A stretch of 33,489 nt of DNA from Solirubrobacterales bacterium (lineage in GTDB: Bacteria > Actinomycetota > Thermoleophilia > Solirubrobacterales > Solirubrobacteraceae). This document shows positions 9,899-17,717 of this stretch, one piece after another. A program made the translations under genes and the position numbers. The number at the start of each line of letters is the position of its first letter. Positions within the stretch are counted from its first letter, which is position 1. The stretch spans positions 1 to 33,489 of the forward strand of contig PLES01000053.1 in NCBI GenBank assembly GCA_003137075.1, written 5' to 3'. The notes beneath the pieces are model-generated. The model did not search any database and was not told where the DNA came from. It was given only the letters and a program-made list of their open reading frames with translations.

Positions 9899-10867
9899 AT
9901 GCCGCTCTTTCTGATTACCAGCCGGTTTCTACGCCGGATCCGGCGCGATCGCGTGGCCGCGCTCGTTGGCCTGGCTGTGACGATCATCGTCGCCGGAGGA
10001 GCGCTCTTTTCGCTGACCCAGCACATCAGTTTTGGGACCGGGGTCTACTGGGCGATCACAACCGCCACGACTGTTGGCTACGGCGACGTAATCCCTCACA
10101 ACACCGCGGGCCGTGTGATCGCGTCAGTGGTGATGCTCACGACGATTCCAATTGTTGCCGCCGTGTTCGCCTTGGTGGCGGGCGCTGCGGTGCTCACTCA
10201 TATCCGGAGGTTGCTTGGCATGGACACGACCCTGCCCACCGATCCTTACACGGCCGTCTACGGATCAAACAGCGTGTTGCCAAGGGTTATGACCGAGCTC
10301 GCCCGCAGTGGCGATCCGGTTCTGTTGGTCGCGCATGAGAAGCCGACCGGACTGCCAGAGGATTTCCACTTCTTGGCCGGCGACCCCACTGACGACGCCG
10401 TGATCCGCCACAGCGACCCGACCAGGGCCAACCGCGCCTTGATCGCCTGCGACGAAGACGCCGACACGCTGGTGATCGCCGTGACGATCCACAGCATCGC
10501 GCCGGACCTGGAGGTCTACGCGCTCACGCAGTCTCCTCGCGTCGCCAGGGCGCTCGCGGACCTCGGCATAACCCACACGCTGGCAAGTGACGAGCTGATC
10601 GGGCACACGCTTGCCAAGAGCCTCGAGGCGCCACAGGCCGGCGATGTGCTGCTGGCGTTGGTCGACAGCACCAACTACCGCATGGTCGAGTCCGTGGTTG
10701 ACAGTGGCCTTGTATCGCAGCCGCTCTCGGCGGCTCGTGGACGCGCGGGTTCGTTCGTGCTCGGCGTCTACAGAGGTGGTCAGGTTGATCTCGGCATTGA
10801 CACCGACCCGATCCTCAGCGCCGACGACCGTCTGATCCTGCTGGAGACCTGCCCGCCGGTTCGCTGA
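9899..10867 (+). CDS. Two-TM potassium channel with C-terminal RCK (TrkA-N/TrkA-C) domains
   Basis: 322 aa from ATG 9899; a TTG at 9866 would add 11 hydrophilic residues and is less likely. Neither start has a clear ribosome-binding site. TM1 spans about 19-40, the pore helix and selectivity filter TTVGYGD is at 57-63, and TM2 about 70-95, giving the MthK-like layout. The cytoplasmic part has a TrkA-N-like Rossmann domain beginning AVYGSNSVLPRVMTEL, in which the usual glycine-rich GxGxxG loop is not conserved, and a TrkA-C-like end (SFVLGVYRGGQVDLG...LSADDRLILLE). It probably conducts K+ under control of a ligand, though nucleotide binding may be altered. Same strand as araD, 37 bp downstream, but no functional link to arabinose is evident. 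Confidence 0.88.
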   Translation: MPLFLITSRFLRRIRRDRVAALVGLAVTIIVAGGALFSLTQHISFGTGVYWAITTATTVGYGDVIPHNTAGRVIASVVMLTTIPIVAAVFALVAGAAVLTHIRRLLGMDTTLPTDPYTAVYGSNSVLPRVMTELARSGDPVLLVAHEKPTGLPEDFHFLAGDPTDDAVIRHSDPTRANRALIACDEDADTLVIAVTIHSIAPDLEVYALTQSPRVARALADLGITHTLASDELIGHTLAKSLEAPQAGDVLLALVDSTNYRMVESVVDSGLVSQPLSAARGRAGSFVLGVYRGGQVDLGIDTDPILSADDRLILLETCPPVR

Positions 10868-10875
10868 GCGCCGCT

Positions 10876-10898
10876 GGGACACGGCCTTGCCGTGTCTC
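10876..10898. terminator. Stem-loop between convergent genes
   Basis: GACACGGC (10878-10885) and GCCGTGTC (10889-10896) form a perfect 8-bp stem with a 3-nt loop, extended by two further pairs (one G-U). It follows the channel stop codon by 8 bp and lies between convergent genes. There is no T-run, so it is a terminator candidate by position and shape only. Confidence 0.5.
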
Positions 10899-10940
10899 AT
10901 TAACTAAGGTCGCGCAAAACTGCGGCCGTAGAGTCGCAGG

Positions 10941-12272
10941 TCAGGCAGCGACAGCTTGAAGTTCGCCGACGTAGACACCCAGAGCCCACCGGGCTTCGGG
11001 GTCAAGCTTGTCGGGAACGTCGCGATCGATGATCGCGAGTGCCTCGTGGGCCGGTAGCGGGCCGCGGTAGGGGCGGTCGGCGGTGAGGGCCTCGTAGATG
11101 TCGGCTACGGCTAGCACACGCATCGGCATGTCCAGGTCCTTGCCCCGCAGACCGCGCGGGTAGCCGGTGCCGTCAAGCTTCTCGTGGTGGTTCGCCGCCA
11201 GTTCAGCGAGGCTGGCGAAGCAGGGAGCGCGCTCAAGGATCTGTAGCGAGAAGACCGGGTGGGTCTTGATCGCCGCAAACTCGTCGTCTGTCAGCTTGCC
11301 CGGCTTGTCCAGGACCCGATTCGATACCGCCAGCTTGCCGATGTCGTGTAGGAGTCCGGCGCGGCGCAGGACCCGCCGCTCATCCTCATCGAAGCCGAGA
11401 ACGCCGGCGATGCCATCCGCGATCTCCGCGACGCGCTCAGAGTGACGCGCGGTGAAAGGTGACTTGGCGTCGATCACGCGCGCGAAGGCTTCGGCGATGC
11501 GATCGAGGCGAGCCTCGTCCCCGGAAAGCGCGAAGTCTTCGGGCTCCCAGGCGGATACGTCGGGTGTTTCGAGGCCTTCCCAAAACGCCCGATCGTTGGC
11601 GAAGCCGAGGAAGGCGTCCACCAGAGCCGGATCAAACCATGTGCCGCGACGGGCCTTAGCCATCTTGCGTGTTGCCTTGAGACCCTCGTTGGCGTGAAAA
11701 ACTTCAACTGTCTGCGCGAGACACATAATTCGTGCTGGCAACGGGATTTCCTCCCCGCGCAATCCGTCGGGCATGCCACGCCCGTCCCAATGCTCGTCGA
11801 GGCTGCGAATTCCGGCAGCCGTGTCCTCCGACAGGAAGAGCATGCGAGCGATCTCAGCGCCGCGGTCGCAACGGGCTTCCATGAACTTACGGGTCACGTC
11901 GCCCTCGTCGCGGATGCCCTTCAACACCTCGATCCGCTTGCGCAGTCCGGCGCCTGGAGCCACAGACCTCGCCGCCCAGAGAAAGGTTGCGCGCTTGTCG
12001 GTCCAGTCGAGCAGCTTCGAGGTCCGCTTGGTCTCCAGGTCATCCGCCTCGTAGAGCATCGACATCCGGTTCGCGTTTGCCGAACAGCCGGCGTCCTTGA
12101 GCAACAACGCGTAGAACAGGTGCGAGCGATCGGCTGGGTCCATCTCGAGCTCAGCGGCAATCTGCATGCCGATCAAGCAGGAGCGCACGGCGTGACCCTG
12201 CGGCTGGCCCTCGGCGATGTCCAGGGCGTATGAGAGTGATCCGATTACTCCGGAGAGGGCGAAGTCAGTCAC
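10941..12272 (-). CDS. Tandem HD-GYP domain protein, probable cyclic-di-GMP phosphodiesterase
   Basis: 443 aa, GTG start at 12272. The C-terminal domain is a complete HD-GYP module: H309-D310 in LLHDIGK and HHEKLDGTGYP at 362-372, the signature of enzymes that hydrolyse c-di-GMP. The N-terminal half is a second, degenerate copy: LLLKDAGC replaces the HD motif and EHWDGRGMPDGL replaces HHExxDGxGYP, so it is probably non-catalytic. No membrane segment or receiver domain is seen, so it is likely cytoplasmic. It is convergent with the channel gene and divergent from the DUF1684 gene across a 139-bp gap. No clear ribosome-binding site precedes the GTG. Catalysis is inferred from motifs only. Confidence 0.88.
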   Translation of the reverse strand: MTDFALSGVIGSLSYALDIAEGQPQGHAVRSCLIGMQIAAELEMDPADRSHLFYALLLKDAGCSANANRMSMLYEADDLETKRTSKLLDWTDKRATFLWAARSVAPGAGLRKRIEVLKGIRDEGDVTRKFMEARCDRGAEIARMLFLSEDTAAGIRSLDEHWDGRGMPDGLRGEEIPLPARIMCLAQTVEVFHANEGLKATRKMAKARRGTWFDPALVDAFLGFANDRAFWEGLETPDVSAWEPEDFALSGDEARLDRIAEAFARVIDAKSPFTARHSERVAEIADGIAGVLGFDEDERRVLRRAGLLHDIGKLAVSNRVLDKPGKLTDDEFAAIKTHPVFSLQILERAPCFASLAELAANHHEKLDGTGYPRGLRGKDLDMPMRVLAVADIYEALTADRPYRGPLPAHEALAIIDRDVPDKLDPEARWALGVYVGELQAVAA

Positions 12273-12282
12273 AGACCCGTAT

Positions 12283-12301
12283 CGGCTCGTAACGGCTCGT
12301 A
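12283..12301. repeat. Short direct repeat CGGCTCGTA, 10-bp period
   Basis: CGGCTCGTA occurs at 12283-12291 and 12293-12301, one helical turn apart, just upstream of the HD-GYP start codon. It could be a regulator site on that side of the divergent gap; no family is suggested. Confidence 0.35.
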
Positions 12302-12331
12302 CTTGAGCGGTGGTCGGCGATCGCGCTTTGC

Positions 12332-12380
12332 GCGCGGATCACGTTCTGTTATGCGTCGGTTCGCAAAACGTCGTTGGACA
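12332..12380. promoter_or_regulatory. Copy C of the 49-bp palindromic site, upstream of the DUF1684 gene
   Basis: The right half closely matches the right arm of the 22442-22490 palindrome: 15 of the last 18 bases agree, and the last 10 (TCGTTGGACA) are identical. The left half is poorly conserved but keeps GTT.tGT.ATG-like positions. TTGGAC (12374-12379) at its right end is placed as a -35 box, with a weak -10 near 12398-12403 (GATTCT) and the gene's ATG 38 nt downstream of the hexamer start. The same arrangement occurs at copy B, which supports a shared regulator. Confidence 0.6.
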
Positions 12381-12411
12381 TGATCGTCGCGGTGCAGGAT
12401 TCTCGTGCACT

Positions 12412-13266
12412 ATGAGCACAATCGAGATTTCACAGACGCAGCAAGCCGATTTCGAGCAGTATCTGGAACGCTGGAACGAGGCGCGTGAGACGCGGGAGCG
12501 CCAGCGCCGCGATCCCGACTCGTACATCTCGTACTCATCGTTTCAGAAGCTGAGCGTCGAACCGCGTCGGTTCGACGGCATTCCCGGGGAGTGGCGTCTC
12601 ACTCAAGCTGGGCCAGAGGTGGCGCTTGCCGCTGGTGAGAGCCTCGAGATCGACGGCCAGGTCATCAGCGGCATCCGGGCCTTCGGTCCCAGCCGGGAAC
12701 GTGAGTTCCGTCGCGTCGCGAAGCACGGTGCCGTGGTCCTCGAGCTTTCCCGCCGCGGCGGGCAGGATCTCCTTCGCACCCTGGATCCCGCTTTCGGGGC
12801 GCTTCAGATCGCGCGCTACGACTACACGCCCGCGTACGAGCCCGACACGAAGTGGATCGTCGAGGCTGAATTCATCCCGTTCGAGGAGCTACGCCCGACG
12901 GAGGTGGCGGCCACGATTGGGGGCATCGTCCACGTACATCCGGCGGTTGGCGAGGTCGTCTTCCGGCTCGGCGGCGCCGAGCAGCGGTTGTTGCTACTCG
13001 CGCGTGACACAGCCCAGGCACAGCAGCCCGGCACGGCCTTTGCGACCTTCACGGACGGCACCAGCGGCAGCACCACCGACCGGCACGGCCGCAGCATCGA
13101 GGTCGAGCATCAGGGCATTCGCGGCCCGGTGACCATCGACTTCAACTTCGCGCGCAACATCCAGCGGCCCTACACCAGCTTCGCGCCGTGCCCGCTGACC
13201 GCTCCTTGCAACCATCTTGACGTGGTTGTCGAGGCCGGCGAGCAGCTCCCGGTTTTCCGGGGCTGA
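12412..13266 (+). CDS. DUF1684 family protein
   Basis: 284 aa from ATG 12412. A longer open frame to 12310 would run through the conserved regulatory site and is rejected. It is recognised as DUF1684 by the C-terminal block TIDFNFARNIQRPYTSFAPCPLTAPCNHLDVVVEAGE and the middle FIPFEELRPTEVA region; the N-terminal third is charged and probably helical. It has no signal peptide or membrane segment. The biochemical role of the family is unknown to me; members are often near oxidoreductase genes. The SDR gene starts 15 bp downstream, so the two probably form an operon. With the predicted promoter, the mRNA would start at or next to the ATG (leaderless). Confidence 0.8.
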   Translation: MSTIEISQTQQADFEQYLERWNEARETRERQRRDPDSYISYSSFQKLSVEPRRFDGIPGEWRLTQAGPEVALAAGESLEIDGQVISGIRAFGPSREREFRRVAKHGAVVLELSRRGGQDLLRTLDPAFGALQIARYDYTPAYEPDTKWIVEAEFIPFEELRPTEVAATIGGIVHVHPAVGEVVFRLGGAEQRLLLLARDTAQAQQPGTAFATFTDGTSGSTTDRHGRSIEVEHQGIRGPVTIDFNFARNIQRPYTSFAPCPLTAPCNHLDVVVEAGEQLPVFRG

Positions 13267-13281
13267 GCGCCGCGACGCGAT

Positions 13282-14076
13282 ATGGATCTCGGTTTGGTCG
13301 GAAGGGTCGCCTGGGTCACGGGCGGCGGTGGCGGAATTGGGTCCGCGATTGCCGCCGCCCTAGCGGCGGAGGGTGCGGAGGTCGCGGTCACGGGCCGAAC
13401 TCTGAGCACGCTGGAGCAGCGGGCAACCGCCATCGCCGCCGCGAGCGGTCGGCGTGTGATTGGCATCCCGGCGGATGTCACCGACAAGGGCTCGGTGGAT
13501 CGGGCTGCGGCGGCGATCGTCGAGCAGCTGGGCGGCATCGACATCCTCGTCAACACCGCCGCGACCCCAGCAGGGGGAGGAGCAGCGGCTTCGCTTGAGA
13601 CGACGAGCGATCAACAGATGCTCAAGGACCTTGATGAGAAGGTCGTCGGCAACCTTCGCACTTCTCAGGCGGCCGTCCCCTACATGAAGCAGCGGGGCTG
13701 GGGCCGGCTGATCCACGTCGGCGGGCTGCTCGCTCGGCAGGCCAGTGCCTACGGCCCGCGCAATCTCGCAATCGTCCATCTCTCAAAGCGGCTGTCCGAT
13801 GAGCTCGGATCGCACGGGATCACATCGAACGTGGTGCACCCGGGGGCCACCCGCGGCGCACGGCTGACGGGGTCGCTCATGGCCCGGTCAGCGGCCCGCG
13901 GTATCTCGGAAGCCGAGCTGGAGGCTGAGATCGCGTCCAGCTATGCGATCCGCCGCCTGCTCGACCCAGAGGAGATCGCACACGTCGTGGTGTTCCTCGC
14001 TTCGCCGCTCTCCGGCGCCATCACCGGCGAGTCGATCGGCACCGGCGGCGGCAGCATCGGCACGGTGACGATCTAG
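13282..14076 (+). CDS. Short-chain dehydrogenase/reductase family protein with altered active site
   Basis: 264 aa SDR fold. The cofactor-binding TGGGGGIG (13-20) is intact, and ADVTD and DILVNTAAT blocks follow. The active site is abnormal: Tyr157 is present (SAYGPRN), but the lysine normally four residues later is Asn161, and the usual serine about 13 residues before the tyrosine is missing (region reads IHVGGLLA). The end has the family-typical VVFLASPLSGAITGESIGTGGG. It may bind NAD(P)(H) but work by a modified mechanism or have a non-catalytic role. Second gene after DUF1684, convergent with the ABC operon. The fold is certain; the reaction is unknown. Confidence 0.88.
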   Translation: MDLGLVGRVAWVTGGGGGIGSAIAAALAAEGAEVAVTGRTLSTLEQRATAIAAASGRRVIGIPADVTDKGSVDRAAAAIVEQLGGIDILVNTAATPAGGGAAASLETTSDQQMLKDLDEKVVGNLRTSQAAVPYMKQRGWGRLIHVGGLLARQASAYGPRNLAIVHLSKRLSDELGSHGITSNVVHPGATRGARLTGSLMARSAARGISEAELEAEIASSYAIRRLLDPEEIAHVVVFLASPLSGAITGESIGTGGGSIGTVTI

Positions 14077-14116
14077 GCACTTCGCAGGCCCGGACCTGCC
14101 CGCCACGGTGCTCGTC

Positions 14117-14959
14117 TCAAACGCTCAGGGTTTCCAGCTCGGCACGTAGCTCGCGGCGCTGCACCCCGTCCAGTGAATGCCCTGAGAGCGTTGGCGTCGA
14201 GCCGATCAGCAGCCGCGTGTACAGGTGCTGCGGCGTGCTCGCGAGCGCCCGCGTCGCGCCATGTTCGACGACGCCGCCGCGGTACAGCACGTAGGTGCGG
14301 TCGGTGATGCCGATCACCGAGCCGATGTCGTGCGAGATGTAGAGCAGGCCGACCGTATCCGAACGCAAAGAGAGGAGCATTTCGAGCACCTGCACGCGTG
14401 TGGCGGCGTCCAGCGCGCTCACGGGTTCGTCAAGGATGATCAGCTTCGGCTGCGTGATCAGCGCCCTTGCAATCGCGGCCCGCTGGCGCTGACCACCCGA
14501 GATCTCTGCCGGGAAGCGATCGAGCAGCGCCTCGTCCAGACGGACCTCTGCGGCCTGGGCGCACACCGCTGCCCTGATCTCGTCCTTGGATAGTCCACCG
14601 CGGATCCGCAGCGGCTCTGAGATCGAGTCGCCGATCTCCACATCGGGGTCGAGGCTACGCAGCGGGTCCTGGAAGACGTACTGCACCACACCGCGCCTGC
14701 GGAAGTCCCGCCACTGCGAGGCTGAGAAGCCGGTTACCTTCTCGCCGGCGACGCTGATCTCCCCCTCTGCGACGCGCGCAAGTCCAAGCACGGCGCGCGC
14801 GATCGTCGTCTTGCCGGAACCGCTCTCTCCGATCAGACCGACTATCTCGCCAGCGTGAACCTGCAGGTCAACGGAGTCAATCACCTGCTTGCGTCCCCGT
14901 CGCCGGCCGTATGCGACGTGGACGTTCTCCACGTTGAGTAGCGCAGTGTTCTCAGGCAA
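14117..14959 (-). CDS. Peptide/nickel-type ABC transporter ATP-binding protein (DppF/OppF type)
   Basis: 280 aa cytoplasmic ATPase and last gene of the leftward transporter operon. Walker A GESGSGKTT (44-52), Q-loop FQDPLRSLDP, signature SGGQRQR (154-160) and Walker B LIILDEPVSALD (D177-E178) are all intact, as is the switch histidine region YISHDIG. DppF-like by its position after a DppD-like partner and by the IGESGSGKTTIARA form. Overlaps the preceding ATPase gene by 8 bp. A weak 5-bp stem-loop (14084-14099) lies between it and the convergent SDR gene. The substrate is probably not a simple peptide, given the monooxygenase gene inside the operon. Confidence 0.92.
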   Translation of the reverse strand: MPENTALLNVENVHVAYGRRRGRKQVIDSVDLQVHAGEIVGLIGESGSGKTTIARAVLGLARVAEGEISVAGEKVTGFSASQWRDFRRRGVVQYVFQDPLRSLDPDVEIGDSISEPLRIRGGLSKDEIRAAVCAQAAEVRLDEALLDRFPAEISGGQRQRAAIARALITQPKLIILDEPVSALDAATRVQVLEMLLSLRSDTVGLLYISHDIGSVIGITDRTYVLYRGGVVEHGATRALASTPQHLYTRLLIGSTPTLSGHSLDGVQRRELRAELETLSV

Positions 14960-15797
14960 CTTGCAGCCTCTCCGACTCGATGATGCGGTCCAGCCCGTAG
15001 CGCTGGTGCTCAGAAATCAGCAGCTTGGTGTACTCGTTGCTCGGCGACTGCAGGACCTCATCAGTGGGGCCGTACTCGACGATCTCCCCGGAGCGCATGA
15101 CGAGCACGTCATCGCAGATCTGCGCGACCACGGCGAGGTCGTGCGAGACGATCACGAGTGACAGGCCTTCGCGTTCCTTGAGTTCGGTCAGCAGGTCAAG
15201 CACCTCGGCCTGGACGGTCACGTCGAGTGCGGTGGTCGCCTCGTCGGCGATCAGGATCTTAGGCCCGGGGGCGATCGCTGCTGCGATCACGACACGCTGC
15301 AGCATGCCGCCGGAAAGCTCGTGTGCGTACTGGTCATAAACGAGTTCAGGGTCGCGAAGGTGCACCGCGCTCAATAGCCGGAGCGTCTCCTGCTTGGCCT
15401 GCTTGCGAGAGAGACCCTTCTTGACACGCAGGACCTCATTGATCTGTTTGCCGAGACGGATCGACGGGTTCAGATAGGAGCCGGGGTCCTGGAATACGGC
15501 TGAGATCACGTTGCCCCGGAGATCGACCCATTGCTGCTTACCAAAGCTGGCGGTATTACTGCCGAAGATCTCGACCGTGCCGTGCGAGAGCTCTACCTGC
15601 TTTGGCAGGATTCCGAGCACGGCAGCGCAGGTGAGCGTCTTGCCGCTGCCCGACTCGCCGACGATCCCGAGGGTGCCGCCGCGGCGCAGCGTGAAGTTGA
15701 CACCGTGAACAAGTTCGCTGTCGGGGAATGTGCAGCGGATCCGTAGATCGCGGACCTGCACCGCGACCTCCTCATGGACTGTAGTTAGATCAACCAA
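14952..15797 (-). CDS. Peptide/nickel-type ABC transporter ATP-binding protein (DppD/OppD type)
   Basis: 281 aa partner ATPase. Walker A GESGSGKT (47-54), Q-loop FQDPGSYLNP, signature ELSGGMLQRV and Walker B ILIADEATTALD are intact; SGGMLQR is typical of DppD/OppD. The start is TTG 15797: a strong ribosome-binding site, GGGAGG, lies 5 nt upstream on the minus strand. The start region overlaps the end of the permease gene by 8 bp, and its own end overlaps the next ATPase by 8 bp, so all transporter genes are tightly coupled. Confidence 0.92.
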   Translation of the reverse strand: MVDLTTVHEEVAVQVRDLRIRCTFPDSELVHGVNFTLRRGGTLGIVGESGSGKTLTCAAVLGILPKQVELSHGTVEIFGSNTASFGKQQWVDLRGNVISAVFQDPGSYLNPSIRLGKQINEVLRVKKGLSRKQAKQETLRLLSAVHLRDPELVYDQYAHELSGGMLQRVVIAAAIAPGPKILIADEATTALDVTVQAEVLDLLTELKEREGLSLVIVSHDLAVVAQICDDVLVMRSGEIVEYGPTDEVLQSPSNEYTKLLISEHQRYGLDRIIESERLQVA

Positions 15798-16704
15798 GTT
15801 CGCCTCCCTTCCGGAGTCCGATGCGTGCTCGAGGCACGCGTGTCACTCGTCCTGCTTTTTTGGCGGCGCGGGCGTTCAGGAGCTGTCGCCCCGCCTCGCC
15901 CGAGACGTCGCGGACCGCGTCCGCGAAGAGGTTGCAGCCGAGCACCGCTGCCAGGATCACCACGACCGGCACCAGCGGCGCCAGCGGTTGGATCGCGATG
16001 TACTGCAGATCCGCGGCAAGGATCCCGCCCCAGGTCGCCGTCGGCGGCTGCACGCCGATCCCAAGGAACGTGAGGCTCGCGATCACGACGAGGCCGGTTG
16101 CCATCGTGGTTGAGAGCGCGATTGAGATCGGGGGCAGGACCTTGGCCAGGAAGTGCTTGCGCATAACCCACGCGGTCGACGCGCCCGATAGCGTGGCTGC
16201 CTCCACGTACTGCGATCGTGCCACCGACAGCGCCGAGGATCGCGCCACCCGGAAGAACACCGGCGAGAGCAGGATGCCCACGGCGAACATCGACTGAACG
16301 ACACCGTTGCCGAGCAGCGCCGTCATCGCGACGGCGAATACAAGGAAAGGCAGCGCGATCATCGTGTCGACGACGCGCAGACTCACCCACTCGAACGCGC
16401 GCCCGAGGTACACGGAGAGCAGCCCCGGGATGGCGCCGACGACGAACGCGATGACGACCACCATCAGTGCGCCCAGAACGCTGAGTGTCGAGCCCGCGAG
16501 CATGCGGCTGAGCACGTCGCGCCCGACATAGTCGGTGCCAAGCAGGTGCGCTCCGGACGGCCCCTGGAGCTGCGCTCCGACCGTGGTATTCGGAGCGTCA
16601 GGGGCTAGCACGGGACCGAAAATCGCGAGGAAGAAGACGATCCCGAGTAGCACCGCGGCTATGCGGCCGCTCGGTACACGTATGGCGTTCCTCAGCATCG
16701 TCAC
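15790..16704 (-). CDS. Peptide/nickel-type ABC transporter permease (DppC/OppC type)
   Basis: 304 aa inner-membrane subunit with about six hydrophobic segments. It has the DppC hallmark near the N terminus (HLLGTDYVGRDVLSRMLAGS) and the ATPase-contacting EAA loop (YVEAATLSGASTAWVMRKHFLAKVLPP). The GTG at 16704 overlaps the upstream permease stop (GTGA); an ATG two codons later is an equally possible start. The C terminus is basic and Arg/Gly-rich. Confidence 0.92.
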   Translation of the reverse strand: MTMLRNAIRVPSGRIAAVLLGIVFFLAIFGPVLAPDAPNTTVGAQLQGPSGAHLLGTDYVGRDVLSRMLAGSTLSVLGALMVVVIAFVVGAIPGLLSVYLGRAFEWVSLRVVDTMIALPFLVFAVAMTALLGNGVVQSMFAVGILLSPVFFRVARSSALSVARSQYVEAATLSGASTAWVMRKHFLAKVLPPISIALSTTMATGLVVIASLTFLGIGVQPPTATWGGILAADLQYIAIQPLAPLVPVVVILAAVLGCNLFADAVRDVSGEAGRQLLNARAAKKAGRVTRVPRARIGLRKGGELG

Positions 16705-17717
16705 GTTCCTCGCGAGGCTGACGGGACGAGGGCGTTCAAGATGACGTTGACGACCATGTTGAAGATGACCACGAGGATCACGGCGACCACCAGCACCGCT
16801 TGGACCGACGGGACATCACCTTGGACCGCGGCCTGAGTCGCGAACTGGCCATAGCCGGAGAGCTGGAATATCGACTCGGTCACGACCGCGCCGCCAAGCA
16901 AGGCCGGGAACTTGAGGCCAAGCACCGCGATCGAAGGGCTGACGGCGTTGCGCAGGGTGTGAACCCAGAAGACACGCCGCCCATTGAGACCGCGCACCAC
17001 GGCGCCCGTGACGTAGTGCTGGCGCTTGGCCGAGACCAGCCCGATCCGCAGCTGGCGGGCAACGTCGGCGACGGTGTCGAAGCTGAGCGCGACCGCGGGC
17101 AGGATGATGTGGCTGAACCACGGCTCGAAACCCTGTCCCAAAGAGACGTAGCCGGCGGCCGGCAGCAGGTGCAGTGAGGTCGCGAAGAGATCGATCAGGA
17201 CGACGCCGACGATGAACGGAGGCAGCGTTGAGATCGTCGCCGAGAGGATCGTCACAAGCCGGTCGACCCAGGTGTTCTGGTAGCGGGCGGCGAGCGCGCC
17301 CAGCGCGAAGCCGAAGACGATGCCGATCAGCAGCGCGAGGCCGGCGGCGGAGAGGGTGATGATCGCCCGCCCCTCGAGCAGTGTGCTCACCGGGTTGTTG
17401 TTGGCCCAGCTCCTGCCGAGATTGCCCGAGAGGACGTGTCCGAGCCACGTGAAGTACTGGTCGAAGAACGGCCGTGTGAGCCCCCACTTCTGCTCGAGTG
17501 CGTGGACGGCCGACAAGCTCGCCCCGTCACCTAGTTGCAACGGTGCCGGGTTCAGCCCGCTGATCGAGCCAAGCAGGAAGGTGAAGAACGAGCCGAGCAG
17601 GAAGACCGGGATGAATGCGGCGAGCAGCCGCCAGATCGCGCCCGCAAACTGGCGCGCGCGGTGGTGGATGAGCAGCGAGCCCCGGCTCGGGGCGCCGGCG
17701 ATCGACACCGTCGCCAT
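16701..17717 (-). CDS. Peptide/nickel-type ABC transporter permease (DppB/OppB type)
   Basis: 338 aa, longer at its N terminus than DppC as usual for DppB. Features are the periplasmic HALEQKWGLTRPFFDQYFTWLGHVLSGNLGRSW region, about six membrane segments and the EAA loop (YVTGAVVRGLNGRRVFWVHTLRNAVSP). The ATG overlaps the stop of the luciferase-like monooxygenase gene by one base (TGATG), so the oxidoreductase and transporter are translated as a coupled unit. The ligand is set by the binding protein at 18853-20436 and is unknown. Confidence 0.92.
   Translation of the reverse strand: MATVSIAGAPSRGSLLIHHRARQFAGAIWRLLAAFIPVFLLGSFFTFLLGSISGLNPAPLQLGDGASLSAVHALEQKWGLTRPFFDQYFTWLGHVLSGNLGRSWANNNPVSTLLEGRAIITLSAAGLALLIGIVFGFALGALAARYQNTWVDRLVTILSATISTLPPFIVGVVLIDLFATSLHLLPAAGYVSLGQGFEPWFSHIILPAVALSFDTVADVARQLRIGLVSAKRQHYVTGAVVRGLNGRRVFWVHTLRNAVSPSIAVLGLKFPALLGGAVVTESIFQLSGYGQFATQAAVQGDVPSVQAVLVVAVILVVIFNMVVNVILNALVPSASRGT

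Noticed and set aside
12310-12411. N-terminal extension of the DUF1684 gene
   Set aside because: Runs through palindrome copy C and the predicted promoter; the DUF1684-like sequence begins after the ATG at 12412.
14084-14099. GCAGG/CCTGC stem between SDR and ABC genes as a terminator
   Set aside because: Only 5 bp with no T-run; too weak to list as a feature, mentioned only in the ATPase entry.
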